13,267 nucleotides of DNA, from positions 1 through 13,267 of the forward strand of contig PWHX01000081.1 in NCBI GenBank assembly GCA_003555415.1, written 5' to 3'. The translations under genes were made by a program, and so were the position numbers. Source of the DNA: Syntrophomonadaceae bacterium. GTDB taxonomy: Bacteria; Bacillota; Dethiobacteria; SKNC01. Within the stretch, counting starts at the first letter, position 1. Every line of letters begins with the position of its first letter. Below the pieces are notes generated by a model. It was not told the DNA's origin, made no database searches, and was given only the letters and a program-made list of their open reading frames with translations. Below, in pieces: positions 1 through 6,064 of the stretch.

Positions 1-153
1 GACCTAAGAGCCAAGCATTCTATAAATATTATTGCTATTAAATCAGAGGATAAAATTAATTTAACTCCTAAGGCAGAAAATGTCATAAGAAAAAATGACG
101 TTCTGGTTGTGGTAGGTAAAAATGATAAATTGAGGAAATTTGAAAGTATTTAA
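1..153 (+). CDS. Potassium uptake regulator, KtrA/TrkA C-terminal (RCK_C) fragment, 5' truncated
   Basis: The window opens inside a reading frame that ends at the TAA at 151-153; the last 50 residues are visible. They read as the end of an RCK C-terminal (TrkA_C) domain: DLRAKHSINIIAIK, then a charged loop with LTPKAENVIRKNDVLVVVG and a short tail KLRKFESI. In KtrA/TrkA proteins this cytosolic domain follows an NAD/ATP-binding Rossmann domain and gates the KtrB/TrkH potassium-transporting subunit through ligand binding. The N-terminal domain lies outside the window, so KtrA cannot be separated from other two-domain TrkA-type proteins. The stop is only 14 nt from the next start, with no terminator between, so it is probably co-transcribed with the methyltransferase gene. 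Confidence 0.8.
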   Translation, partial: DLRAKHSINIIAIKSEDKINLTPKAENVIRKNDVLVVVGKNDKLRKFESI

Positions 154-167
154 CAGGTGGTGCAGTT

Positions 168-977
168 ATGGTTATATCCAGCAGTCAAAATCCAGAAGTA
201 AAGCTTTATCGCTCCCTGCTTAATAAAAAAAATAGGGACAAAACAGCTCTGATTCCTTTAGAAGGGGTTCGTTTAATTGAAGAGGCCTGCAGGAACCAGG
301 TTAAATTTAACAGTGTACTATACACAGAAGATCTGCAAAAAAATTCAAGGGGCAGGGAATTGCTTAAACTAATTGAGGAAAAACAGCCTCAAGTTAAAAA
401 GCTTAATGTTAACAGCAGTCTTTTAAGGTCGATAGCGGACACAGATAGTCCCCAGGGAATCATCGCTACGGTTGAAAAAACGGAATTTAACCTTTCTCAG
501 GTGTTAAATGTAAAGAACCCTTTTATAGTTGTAGTCTCAGGAGTTCAGGATCCGGGAAATTTGGGAACCATAATTAGAACTGCTTCCGCCGCTTTTGTGG
601 ATGGTGTAATAATAACTCGGGGAACTGTAGATGTGTATAACCCAAAGACTTTAAGGGGAACCATGGGCGCTATTTTTCATTTACCTGTGGTATTGACAAA
701 AGATTATAAAATATTAATTGATTTTTTGCGTTATCGGAATATTAAAATGGTAATTACAGATCCGGAAGGAGAAGTTAATTGTTTCCATGCAGATTTATCT
801 GTTCCTTCAGCTGTATTTTTTGGTGGTGAAGCTTTTGGTTTAAGTGATGTAATCAAAAATGCGGCGGATTACCGCATAAATATACCCCTTCCTGGTCCGG
901 AGGAATCCTTAAATGTAGCTGTTTCCGCAGGAATTGTAATGTATGAAAGTTTAAGGCAGAGGCACTATTCTATTTAG
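168..977 (+). CDS. rlmP: TrmH/SpoU-family 23S rRNA 2'-O-methyltransferase (RlmP/YsgA-like)
   Basis: SPOUT-class enzyme that transfers a methyl group from S-adenosylmethionine to a ribose 2'-OH in rRNA. The first 100 or so residues form the substrate-binding (L30e-like) domain, starting ISSSQNPEVKLYRSLL and including LEGVRLIEEAC. The SpoU methylase domain follows with all three knot motifs: DPGNLGTIIRTA (N131 and the Arg of IIRTA), GGEAFGL (219-225) and SLNVAVSAGI (247-256). The length of 269 aa is normal. AGGTGG at 155-160 lies 7 nt before the ATG. In Bacillus subtilis the homologue YsgA, just upstream of pheST, is RlmP and makes Gm2553 in the 23S A-loop; the same position here supports that assignment, but target specificity is inferred from synteny. 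RlmB-type or TsnR-like specificity remains possible. Confidence 0.85.
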   Translation: MVISSSQNPEVKLYRSLLNKKNRDKTALIPLEGVRLIEEACRNQVKFNSVLYTEDLQKNSRGRELLKLIEEKQPQVKKLNVNSSLLRSIADTDSPQGIIATVEKTEFNLSQVLNVKNPFIVVVSGVQDPGNLGTIIRTASAAFVDGVIITRGTVDVYNPKTLRGTMGAIFHLPVVLTKDYKILIDFLRYRNIKMVITDPEGEVNCFHADLSVPSAVFFGGEAFGLSDVIKNAADYRINIPLPGPEESLNVAVSAGIVMYESLRQRHYSI

Positions 978-990
978 ATATCCCTTTTTC

Positions 991-1019
991 TTGTTTTTTA
1001 AAAACCCATATGATATAAT
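991..1019 (+). promoter_or_regulatory. Sigma-A-type promoter for the yqzL-like/T-box/pheST transcript
   Basis: TTGTTT at 991-996 and a perfect TATAAT at 1014-1019 are separated by 17 bp. The site lies just after the methyltransferase stop and is the best promoter match upstream of the T-box. No convincing site was seen between 1159 and the T-box stem I, so the pheST leader transcript probably starts near 1026 and carries the small yqzL-like ORF first. Confidence 0.7.
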
Positions 1020-1068
1020 TTTGTTGGTTAAAGAGCTTTGTAAAATCAACGGAAGGGAAGTGCTTATT

Positions 1069-1158
1069 TTGCTGACCGCCGATATATTTTGGAAATTATT
1101 TGAGAACACTGGTTCTGTAGCTGCTTATATTATTTATAAGAGGTTAGTTATACAATAA
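1069..1158 (+). CDS. YqzL-like small protein (29 aa, TTG start)
   Basis: A 29-residue ORF starting at TTG (1069), with GGAAGGG at 1051-1057 as the likely ribosome binding site, 11 nt upstream. The core FWKLFENTGSVAAYIIYKR matches the pattern I recall for the YqzL family (a Trp-Lys-x-Phe...Thr-Gly-x-x-x-x-Tyr-Leu-x-x-Lys signature in proteins of about 45 aa); the function of that family is unknown to me. An in-frame GTG at 1060 would add three residues, but it sits only 2 nt from the purine-rich site, so TTG is preferred. It lies between the sigma-A promoter and the T-box, so it would be made from the leader transcript whether or not the T-box terminates. It is shorter than the relatives I remember. 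Family membership is from memory of the motif, not a search. Confidence 0.55.
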   Translation: MLTADIFWKLFENTGSVAAYIIYKRLVIQ

Positions 1159-1177
1159 ATTGTTATAAAAGTAATGA

Positions 1178-1401
1178 AGGAGAAAAGTAGGTTAACTGAA
1201 TCCCTAAGGGAGGAGAAGCCAGCGACTGAAAGTTTCTCTGGGAGAAGGTTAATCGAAGTTCGTTCCTAAACTGCCTGCTGAAGGGATTTATCCTGCGTAA
1301 GCAAGGCCGCCTGTTTCACGTTATGAAACTCACTGGATAATTTAGTTAACCTGGGTGGTATCGCGAAAGATAACTTTCGTCCTTGGACGGAAGTTTTTTA
1401 T
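1178..1401 (+). ncRNA. T-box leader, phenylalanine-specific (UUC specifier)
   Basis: A tRNA-sensing riboswitch upstream of pheST. The hallmark T-box sequence is GGGTGGTATCGCG at 1353-1365. Its UGGU bulge (1356-1359) can pair with an ACCA acceptor end, as expected for tRNA-Phe with discriminator A. Stem I begins near AGTAGG (1187) and closes with CCTAAACT (about 1265-1272). The specifier loop contains GAAG-TTC-G, putting the Phe codon UUC at 1259-1261. An intrinsic terminator follows the T-box. Uncharged tRNA-Phe should bind the specifier and the bulge, stabilise the antiterminator and turn on pheST; charged tRNA lets the terminator form. The specifier is assigned by position and by agreement with the downstream gene; the 5' limit is approximate. 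Confidence 0.92.
1373..1401 (+). terminator. T-box intrinsic terminator
   Basis: ACTTTCGTCC (1373-1382) pairs with GGACGGAAGT (1385-1394), with one T-G wobble at 1377/1390; the innermost bases form a four-base loop. A run of T from 1394 to 1399 follows. The 5' arm overlaps the sequence that must pair with the T-box in the antiterminator, as required for the switch. Confidence 0.88.
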
Positions 1402-1450
1402 TTTACATAAATTAAAGCATATCTTGTAATATAAAGAAATTTAAGCTTAA

Positions 1451-1519
1451 GGGAGGTGCAGTCCTGGTTGCTCCTAGAGCAGTTAGTATATGTATAGATT
1501 ATAATTATTAGTAACCAGG
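1451..1519 (+). promoter_or_regulatory. pheS 5'-UTR: distant strong Shine-Dalgarno plus hairpin
   Basis: GGGAGGTG at 1451-1458 is the only strong ribosome binding site before pheS, but it ends 67 nt from the ATG. Between them CCTGGTT (1463-1469) is exactly complementary to AACCAGG (1513-1519), extendable by a G-T pair, and a small GCTC-CTA-GAGC hairpin (1470-1480) nests inside. If the outer helix forms, the effective distance from the Shine-Dalgarno to the ATG shrinks to about 10 nt. The weak CAGG directly before the start is itself part of the helix. Folding and function are inference. Confidence 0.45.
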
Positions 1520-1525
1520 CAAAGG

Positions 1526-2548
1526 ATGAAAGAACAATTACAGGAAATTAAAAAGAGAGCAGAAAAAGAAATTAAAAGCACGGATGAATTTGCAAAACTT
1601 AAAGAAATTCAAGTGAAATACTTAGGTAAAAAAGGAGAAATAACCCAGGTTTTAAGAAGCATGGGGAAGCTTTCAAAGGAAGATAGACCGTTTATAGGTA
1701 AGCTTGCTAACCAGGTTAAGGATGAAATCACAGAGATAATAGATAAAAGAAAAGAATACTTAGAGGATCTAGAAAAGGACAAAAGGTATATTAGCGAAAG
1801 AATCGATGTTACTTTACCCGGGATTAAGCCGGTTATATCCCAGCTTCATCCTTTAACTTTGATAATGAATGAGATAAAAGAAATCTTTCTAGGAATGGGG
1901 TTCACCATTGCTGATGGTCCTGAAATTGAAACAGATTATTATAATTTTGAGGCACTGAATATACCTAAAGAGCATCCGGCCAGGGATATGCAGGATTCTT
2001 TTTATATAACTGAAGAAATACTTCTTAGAACTCACACTTCTCCCGTCCAGATCAGAACCATGGAGAGAGTAGCACCGGAAGTTCCTTTAAGGATAATTGC
2101 TCCCGGCAAAGTATACCGGAGAGACGATGATGCTACCCATTCTCCCATGTTTCATCAGGTAGAAGGTTTTGCCGTAGATAAAGAAATATCTATGGGGGAC
2201 TTGAAAGGGACTCTTCTTACCTTTGCTCGCCAGATGTTCGGTAAAGACTTACAGATACGCCTGAGGCCTAGTTTTTTCCCTTTTACAGAGCCCAGTGCAG
2301 AAGTGGATATTTCTTGTGTAATATGTCGGGGCGACGGATGCCGTGTTTGTGGACAGACCGGTTGGATGGAAATACTTGGAGCGGGAATGATTCATCCCCG
2401 GGTTTTAGAGATTTCAGGGTATGACCCGGAAAAAGTTACTGGATATGCGTTCGGTATGGGAGTAGAAAGAATAGCCATGTTAAAATATAGCATGGATGAT
2501 TTAAGGCTGTTCTTTACTAATGATTTAAGGATGCTTGAGCAATTCTAG
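1526..2548 (+). CDS. pheS: Phenylalanyl-tRNA synthetase alpha subunit
   Basis: Catalytic subunit of the cytosolic alpha2-beta2 class IIc synthetase that charges tRNA-Phe with phenylalanine using ATP. The N-terminal 85 or so residues are a Lys/Glu-rich coiled-coil arm that contacts tRNA. Class II motif 1 lies around HPLTLIMNEIKEIFLGMGF, motif 2 around RTHTSPVQ (168-175) and KVYRRDDDATHSPMFHQVEG (H205, E213), and motif 3 in GYAFGMGVER (306-315). Four cysteines at 264, 267, 272 and 275 (CVIC...CRVC) form the cluster usual in Gram-positive PheS. The length of 340 aa is typical. The ATG at 1526 is the only usable start: upstream in frame there is a TAA at 1502-1504 and no alternative start codon. 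Expression is expected to follow tRNA-Phe charging through the T-box. Confidence 0.98.
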   Translation: MKEQLQEIKKRAEKEIKSTDEFAKLKEIQVKYLGKKGEITQVLRSMGKLSKEDRPFIGKLANQVKDEITEIIDKRKEYLEDLEKDKRYISERIDVTLPGIKPVISQLHPLTLIMNEIKEIFLGMGFTIADGPEIETDYYNFEALNIPKEHPARDMQDSFYITEEILLRTHTSPVQIRTMERVAPEVPLRIIAPGKVYRRDDDATHSPMFHQVEGFAVDKEISMGDLKGTLLTFARQMFGKDLQIRLRPSFFPFTEPSAEVDISCVICRGDGCRVCGQTGWMEILGAGMIHPRVLEISGYDPEKVTGYAFGMGVERIAMLKYSMDDLRLFFTNDLRMLEQF

Positions 2549-2570
2549 GAGGCGTAAAGTATTGTTTCGC

Positions 2571-2651
2571 TTACCGAGGATTTAAGGAAATAAAGTATGG
2601 GTGCTCAGTCCTTCGGTCGCTCCTTAAATTCGCTTCGCTCAATCTAAGAGC
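2571..2651. repeat. Palindromic repeat-like element between pheS and pheT
   Basis: The 125-bp pheS-pheT spacer holds ATTTAAGGA (2580-2588) and its exact complement TCCTTAAAT (2621-2629), separated by 32 nt. The 3' part carries two related units, TTCGGTCGCTC (2612-2622) and TTCGCTTCGCTC (2629-2640), sharing TCGCTC with an 18-nt period. GCTC at 2603-2606 can also pair with GAGC at 2648-2651. This looks like a small dispersed palindromic element rather than a gene; copies elsewhere in the genome cannot be checked here. It is not followed by a T run, so it is not a good terminator, which fits continued transcription into pheT. Confidence 0.5.
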
Positions 2652-2673
2652 ATAATATAGGAGGTTTTAGTGG

Positions 2674-5091
2674 ATGCTTGTTTCGTATGAATGGTTGAAA
2701 GACTATGTAGAAATAGATCTTAGCCCGGAAGAGTTGGCTGAAAAATTAACTATGACGGGAATTGAGGTTGAATCGGTTCGCCAGTTAGACCCGGGGTTGA
2801 AAGGTGTTGTTGTAGGAAAAGTCTTATCTGTTAATAAACATCCCGAGGCAGATAAACTATATGTAGTACAGGTGGACGTCAAGGATGAAATATTAGATAT
2901 TGTTGTTGGTATAGCTAATTATGAGACGGGAGATCTTGTGCCCGTAGCTAAACCGGGAGCGGTTTTGCCCAACGGTATGAAAATAAAAAAGACCAAATTA
3001 AGAGGCGTTAACTCTAATGGTATGTTGTGTTCTTCAGAAGAGTTAGGTTTGGAACTGTGCCATGAATACGGTATTTTAGTTCTGGATGAGGTTCATCCTG
3101 TAGGACAGGAAATAGCTGATGCTTTAGGCCTAAGGGACTGGGTATTAGAGTTAGGTCTCACACCCAATCGTTCAGACTGCCTGGGATTAATCGGGTTAGC
3201 TTATGAAGTTTCAGCCATAACCGGGGCGCCTTTAAAGTTAGATTTTCCCGAAGTAAAGGAAGATGAGGAAGACATAGTGGAAATGGCTCAAGTAAGGATA
3301 ATTGACGAAGAATTGTGCCCCCGTTATTCTGCTAAAATAATTAAAAATATTAAAATTCAACCCTCTCCTTTATGGTATCAGAGAAGACTTTTATCCGTGG
3401 GCATAAGGCCTATCAATAATATTGTAGATGTAACTAACTATGTAATGTGGGAATCGGGACAGCCACTTCACGCTTTTGATTACGATAGGGTTAAAGATAG
3501 TACCGTTATCATAAGAAGGGCTTATAAGGATGAAAAGCTTATTACCCTGGATGAACAGGAACGGTGCTTAGAAGAGGATATGCTGGTTATAGCGGACCCC
3601 TCCGGGGCTGTTGCTTTAGCTGGAGTTATGGGTGGCTTAAGTACAGAAATAACGGAAAAGACCAGGGATGTACTTTTAGAATCAGCTAACTTTGAGCCCA
3701 CTACTATTCGCAAAACCTCTCGAGACCTGGGTTTACGTTCAGAAGCTTCCTTGAGGTTTGAAAGATGGGTGGACCCTAACGGAACTGTTGATGCTGCTAA
3801 TCGGGCCGCACAACTTTTAGCCAGGCTGGCCAATGGACAGGTAGTAAAGGGCACATTGGATGAATATCCTGCAGTAAAGGGAAAAACATCTGTACATTTT
3901 AGACCTGATAAAGCCAGGAAAATAATTGGCCTGAATTTAGCGGATAGTGAAATGAAAAGCATATTTAATAAATTAGGGTTCAGTGTTAGTGAAGTTAATG
4001 ATAATAACTTTAAAGTCCAAATACCTACCAGGAGACCAGATATCACCAGAGAAGAAGACCTGGTGGAAGAGGTGGCCAGGATATACGGCTATGAACACAT
4101 AGAAACTACTCTGCCCCGGGGTACTATCACCCAGGGGAGAAAAACCCGGGAACAAAAATTAGTTGATATGACTAAAGAATTGTTGATTGCCTGTGGTCTC
4201 TATGAAGTTATAACATATTCCTTTGTAAGTTCCCGGATACTGAACGATTTAAAATTAGAAGTTAATGATTATCTAAGAAATGTTGTAAATATTTATAACC
4301 CTATTTCCGAAGAGCAAAGTGTGATGCGTACTACCTTACTGGGTAATCTATTAAACGTTTTAAAGTATAACGTTAATAGAAATATTTATAGCCAGAGGAT
4401 TTTTGAACTGGGAAATGTTTTTCTTCCCGGGGAGAAATCCTCTGCCTACTCTCTTCCGGAAGAAAGGGAAACTTTAACTATGGCCCTAATGGGAATCTGG
4501 GAAGAAAAAAATTGGCAGCATAAGCAAAATCCTGTGGATTTTTATTATCTAAAAGGAATTATAGAAGCGCTTTTAGGTCGTCTGGGCATAGTGGATTATA
4601 AGTTTTACCCCGTGAAATATCCCTCTTTTCATCCTGCCAGGGCAGCTGAAATATTTATCGGAGAAGAAAAGGTAGGGATTTTGGGGGAAGTCCATGCAGA
4701 TGTTGTATCAAGATTTGACCTGCAGGAAAGGGTTTATATGGCTGAGCTAAACTTTAAAACTTTAAGCAGGCATGCCAAAATGCTGATTAATTTTAAACCT
4801 TTACCAAGATTTCCTGCTGTTTTACGGGATATAGCTGTTATGGTAAAAGAAGATGTTTTATCCCATGATATAAGCAGGGAAATTTTTAATGCAGGTGGAG
4901 AACTGGTTGAAAATGAAACTCTTTTCGACATGTACCAGGGGGAGCAGATATCTACTGGTTATCGGAGCCTGGCTTATTCTATTGTATACCGTTCTAAACA
5001 AAAGACATTAACCGACGAAGAGGTAAATGAAGTGCACCAAAGAATCATTAAATCTCTAGAAGAAGAATTTGGAGCAGGTTTAAGAGAATAG
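2674..5091 (+). CDS. pheT: Phenylalanyl-tRNA synthetase beta subunit
   Basis: Non-catalytic large subunit of the PheRS heterotetramer, needed for tRNA binding and for editing mischarged Tyr-tRNA-Phe. The N-terminus LVSYEWLKDYVEI is typical. Domains in order: EMAP-II/tRNA-binding OB fold (about 40-150, with GKVLSVNKHPEADKLYV), then PNRSDCLGLIGLAYEVSAITG, the B3/B4 editing domain (about 210-385, including RPINNIVDVTNYVMWE and GQPLHAFDYD), B5 (about 405-475, with TRRPDITREEDLVEEVARIYGYE), the catalytic-like core (about 490-690) and the C-terminal FDX-ACB anticodon-binding domain (about 710-805, starting near LPRFPAVLRDIAVMV). At 805 aa it is full length. TAGGAGG at 2658-2664 lies 9 nt before the ATG. 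Co-transcribed with pheS in spite of the 125-bp spacer. Confidence 0.98.
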   Translation: MLVSYEWLKDYVEIDLSPEELAEKLTMTGIEVESVRQLDPGLKGVVVGKVLSVNKHPEADKLYVVQVDVKDEILDIVVGIANYETGDLVPVAKPGAVLPNGMKIKKTKLRGVNSNGMLCSSEELGLELCHEYGILVLDEVHPVGQEIADALGLRDWVLELGLTPNRSDCLGLIGLAYEVSAITGAPLKLDFPEVKEDEEDIVEMAQVRIIDEELCPRYSAKIIKNIKIQPSPLWYQRRLLSVGIRPINNIVDVTNYVMWESGQPLHAFDYDRVKDSTVIIRRAYKDEKLITLDEQERCLEEDMLVIADPSGAVALAGVMGGLSTEITEKTRDVLLESANFEPTTIRKTSRDLGLRSEASLRFERWVDPNGTVDAANRAAQLLARLANGQVVKGTLDEYPAVKGKTSVHFRPDKARKIIGLNLADSEMKSIFNKLGFSVSEVNDNNFKVQIPTRRPDITREEDLVEEVARIYGYEHIETTLPRGTITQGRKTREQKLVDMTKELLIACGLYEVITYSFVSSRILNDLKLEVNDYLRNVVNIYNPISEEQSVMRTTLLGNLLNVLKYNVNRNIYSQRIFELGNVFLPGEKSSAYSLPEERETLTMALMGIWEEKNWQHKQNPVDFYYLKGIIEALLGRLGIVDYKFYPVKYPSFHPARAAEIFIGEEKVGILGEVHADVVSRFDLQERVYMAELNFKTLSRHAKMLINFKPLPRFPAVLRDIAVMVKEDVLSHDISREIFNAGGELVENETLFDMYQGEQISTGYRSLAYSIVYRSKQKTLTDEEVNEVHQRIIKSLEEEFGAGLRE

Positions 5092-5121
5092 GAGAAGTAA
5101 TAAAACCTTCATTAAAGATAG

Positions 5122-5142
5122 ACCCCCAGTGTTTCTGGGGGT
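5122..5142 (+). terminator. Intrinsic terminator-like hairpin after pheT
   Basis: CCCCCAG (5123-5129) pairs perfectly with CTGGGGG (5135-5141) around a TGTTT loop, extendable by an A-T pair. The GC-rich stem is followed only by TTATT rather than a solid T run; a longer T-rich stretch comes at 5160-5173. Termination is likely but perhaps incomplete, allowing some read-through into zapA. Confidence 0.7.
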
Positions 5143-5153
5143 TATTAAAAAAT

Positions 5154-5182
5154 AAAGGATTTTTTTATTTTTTCTCGAATTA
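5154..5182 (+). promoter_or_regulatory. Sigma-H-like promoter upstream of zapA
   Basis: AAAGGATTT (5154-5162) fits the B. subtilis sigma-H -35 consensus RnAGGAWWW completely. CTCGAATTA (5174-5182) fits the -10 consensus RnnGAATWW except the first base, and the spacer is the preferred 11 bp. No good sigma-A pair was seen in the same gap. It lies between the pheT hairpin and zapA, so it could start the zapA-cvpA-mpg-mutS2 unit. The match is visual and the surrounding sequence is T-rich. Confidence 0.5.
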
Positions 5183-5227
5183 AAATAAAGATTTGTAAGT
5201 AATTATAAGGTTATGGAGGATTTTTGT

Positions 5228-5503
5228 ATGACTGAGAACAAGAACAAAGTGGATGTAAAGATTTTTGGGGAGGAGTATGCCATAAAAGCTAACCTGCCTG
5301 CTAATTACATGAAAAAGCTTGCAGCATATGTTGATACTAAAATGCTGGAGGTTGCTGAAAAAAACTATCACCAGGGAGTCCATAAAATAGCTATACTAAC
5401 AGCTATAAACTTGTCAGATGAAATTTTTAATTTACAAAGAGAGCTAAAGCTTGCAAAAGCCAAACTAGAACAAAGAGAAAAGAAGGGTGATACAAAAAGG
5501 TGA
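5228..5503 (+). CDS. zapA: Cell division protein ZapA
   Basis: A small cytosolic protein that binds FtsZ and promotes bundling of its filaments in the Z-ring. It is 91 aa, the usual size. The N-terminal part (about 7-40) is the FtsZ-binding head with VDVKIFGEEYAIKANLPANYMKKLAAYVDTKM, and residues about 45-90 are a long helix forming the dimer coiled coil (AILTAINLSDEIFNLQREL, then Lys/Glu-rich). I chose the ATG at 5228 because GGAGGA at 5215-5220 stands 7 nt before it; the in-frame ATG at 5213 overlaps that site and would add five unneeded residues. The gene follows pheT, as in many Firmicutes. Its stop overlaps the next start as GTGA. Confidence 0.92.
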   Translation: MTENKNKVDVKIFGEEYAIKANLPANYMKKLAAYVDTKMLEVAEKNYHQGVHKIAILTAINLSDEIFNLQRELKLAKAKLEQREKKGDTKR

Positions 5504-6060
5504 ACTGGCTGGATATAGTTTTTATCCTTATATTGATTTTAAGCGTATTGGCCGGGTTAAGAAGGGGTTTAGTATTACAGTTAATTGATCTTTTAGCCTT
5601 TGTAGTTTCCTGGTACCTGGCCATAAGATGGGGAGCAGAAGCAGGAAAACAGCTGGATTATTACTTTAACATCAGTTATTATATTGAACGATTAACATCC
5701 GGATTTTTAGATTTTATTGCTATTGAAGAATATGTTATTACTATATCAGGTGTCTTATTAATCCTAATAATAACCAGGCTGATATTTGTAATTATGGGTA
5801 GAACGCTTGGTTTTTTTACTTCTTTACCCCTTATAAAATCTTTCAATTCTATACTAGGCGGGGTTATTGGTTTGTTTAAGGGTGTTATATTGACAGTAAT
5901 TATATTAATACTATTAAACTTCATACCTCAGCCTTTTATGGAACAAGCAAGGGAAAGCTCTGCTTTTTATGCTGCTTTATCCAGCCATGTTTCAGTTATA
6001 ATTGATTATTTTGTAGAATTGTTATTAGGCAGAGTTACTGAAAATATTCTTTTGGGGTGA
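5500..6060 (+). CDS. CvpA family membrane protein
   Basis: A 186-aa integral membrane protein of the CvpA (colicin V production-like) family. Four hydrophobic segments are visible at about 4-22, 24-44, 78-98 and 118-140. The family-typical NWLDIVFILILILSVLAGLRRG opens the protein, and an LGGVIGLFKGVILTVIIL-type segment precedes the last membrane span. The biochemical role is not settled; in Gram-positives the gene commonly sits between zapA and mutS2, suggesting an envelope function. It starts with GTG at 5500, sharing GTGA with the zapA stop, which implies translational coupling; AAGGG at 5483-5487 is the nearest ribosome-binding sequence. The stop is 4 nt before the glycosylase start, so all are in one operon. 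Confidence 0.88.
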   Translation: MNWLDIVFILILILSVLAGLRRGLVLQLIDLLAFVVSWYLAIRWGAEAGKQLDYYFNISYYIERLTSGFLDFIAIEEYVITISGVLLILIITRLIFVIMGRTLGFFTSLPLIKSFNSILGGVIGLFKGVILTVIILILLNFIPQPFMEQARESSAFYAALSSHVSVIIDYFVELLLGRVTENILLG

Positions 6061-6064
6061 AGAT

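Noticed and set aside
264..275. Cys cluster C264/C267/C272/C275 of PheS (residue numbers, not bases) as a novel metal site
   Set aside because: The same CxxC...CxxC-like stretch is common in Gram-positive PheS proteins, so it is a family trait rather than a novelty.
1128..1169. Second promoter directly before the T-box
   Set aside because: TACAAT and TATAAA-like -10 elements occur there, but no acceptable -35 stands 16-18 bp upstream; the 991-1019 promoter is much better.
3522..4046. Long minus-strand ORF (174 codons) inside pheT
   Set aside because: It is fully covered by pheT coding sequence on the plus strand, has no family-like motif and follows the codon shadow of pheT.
5213..5227. Earlier ATG for zapA
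   Set aside because: The ATG at 5213 overlaps the GGAGGA that serves the ATG at 5228, and the extra residues are not part of the ZapA fold.
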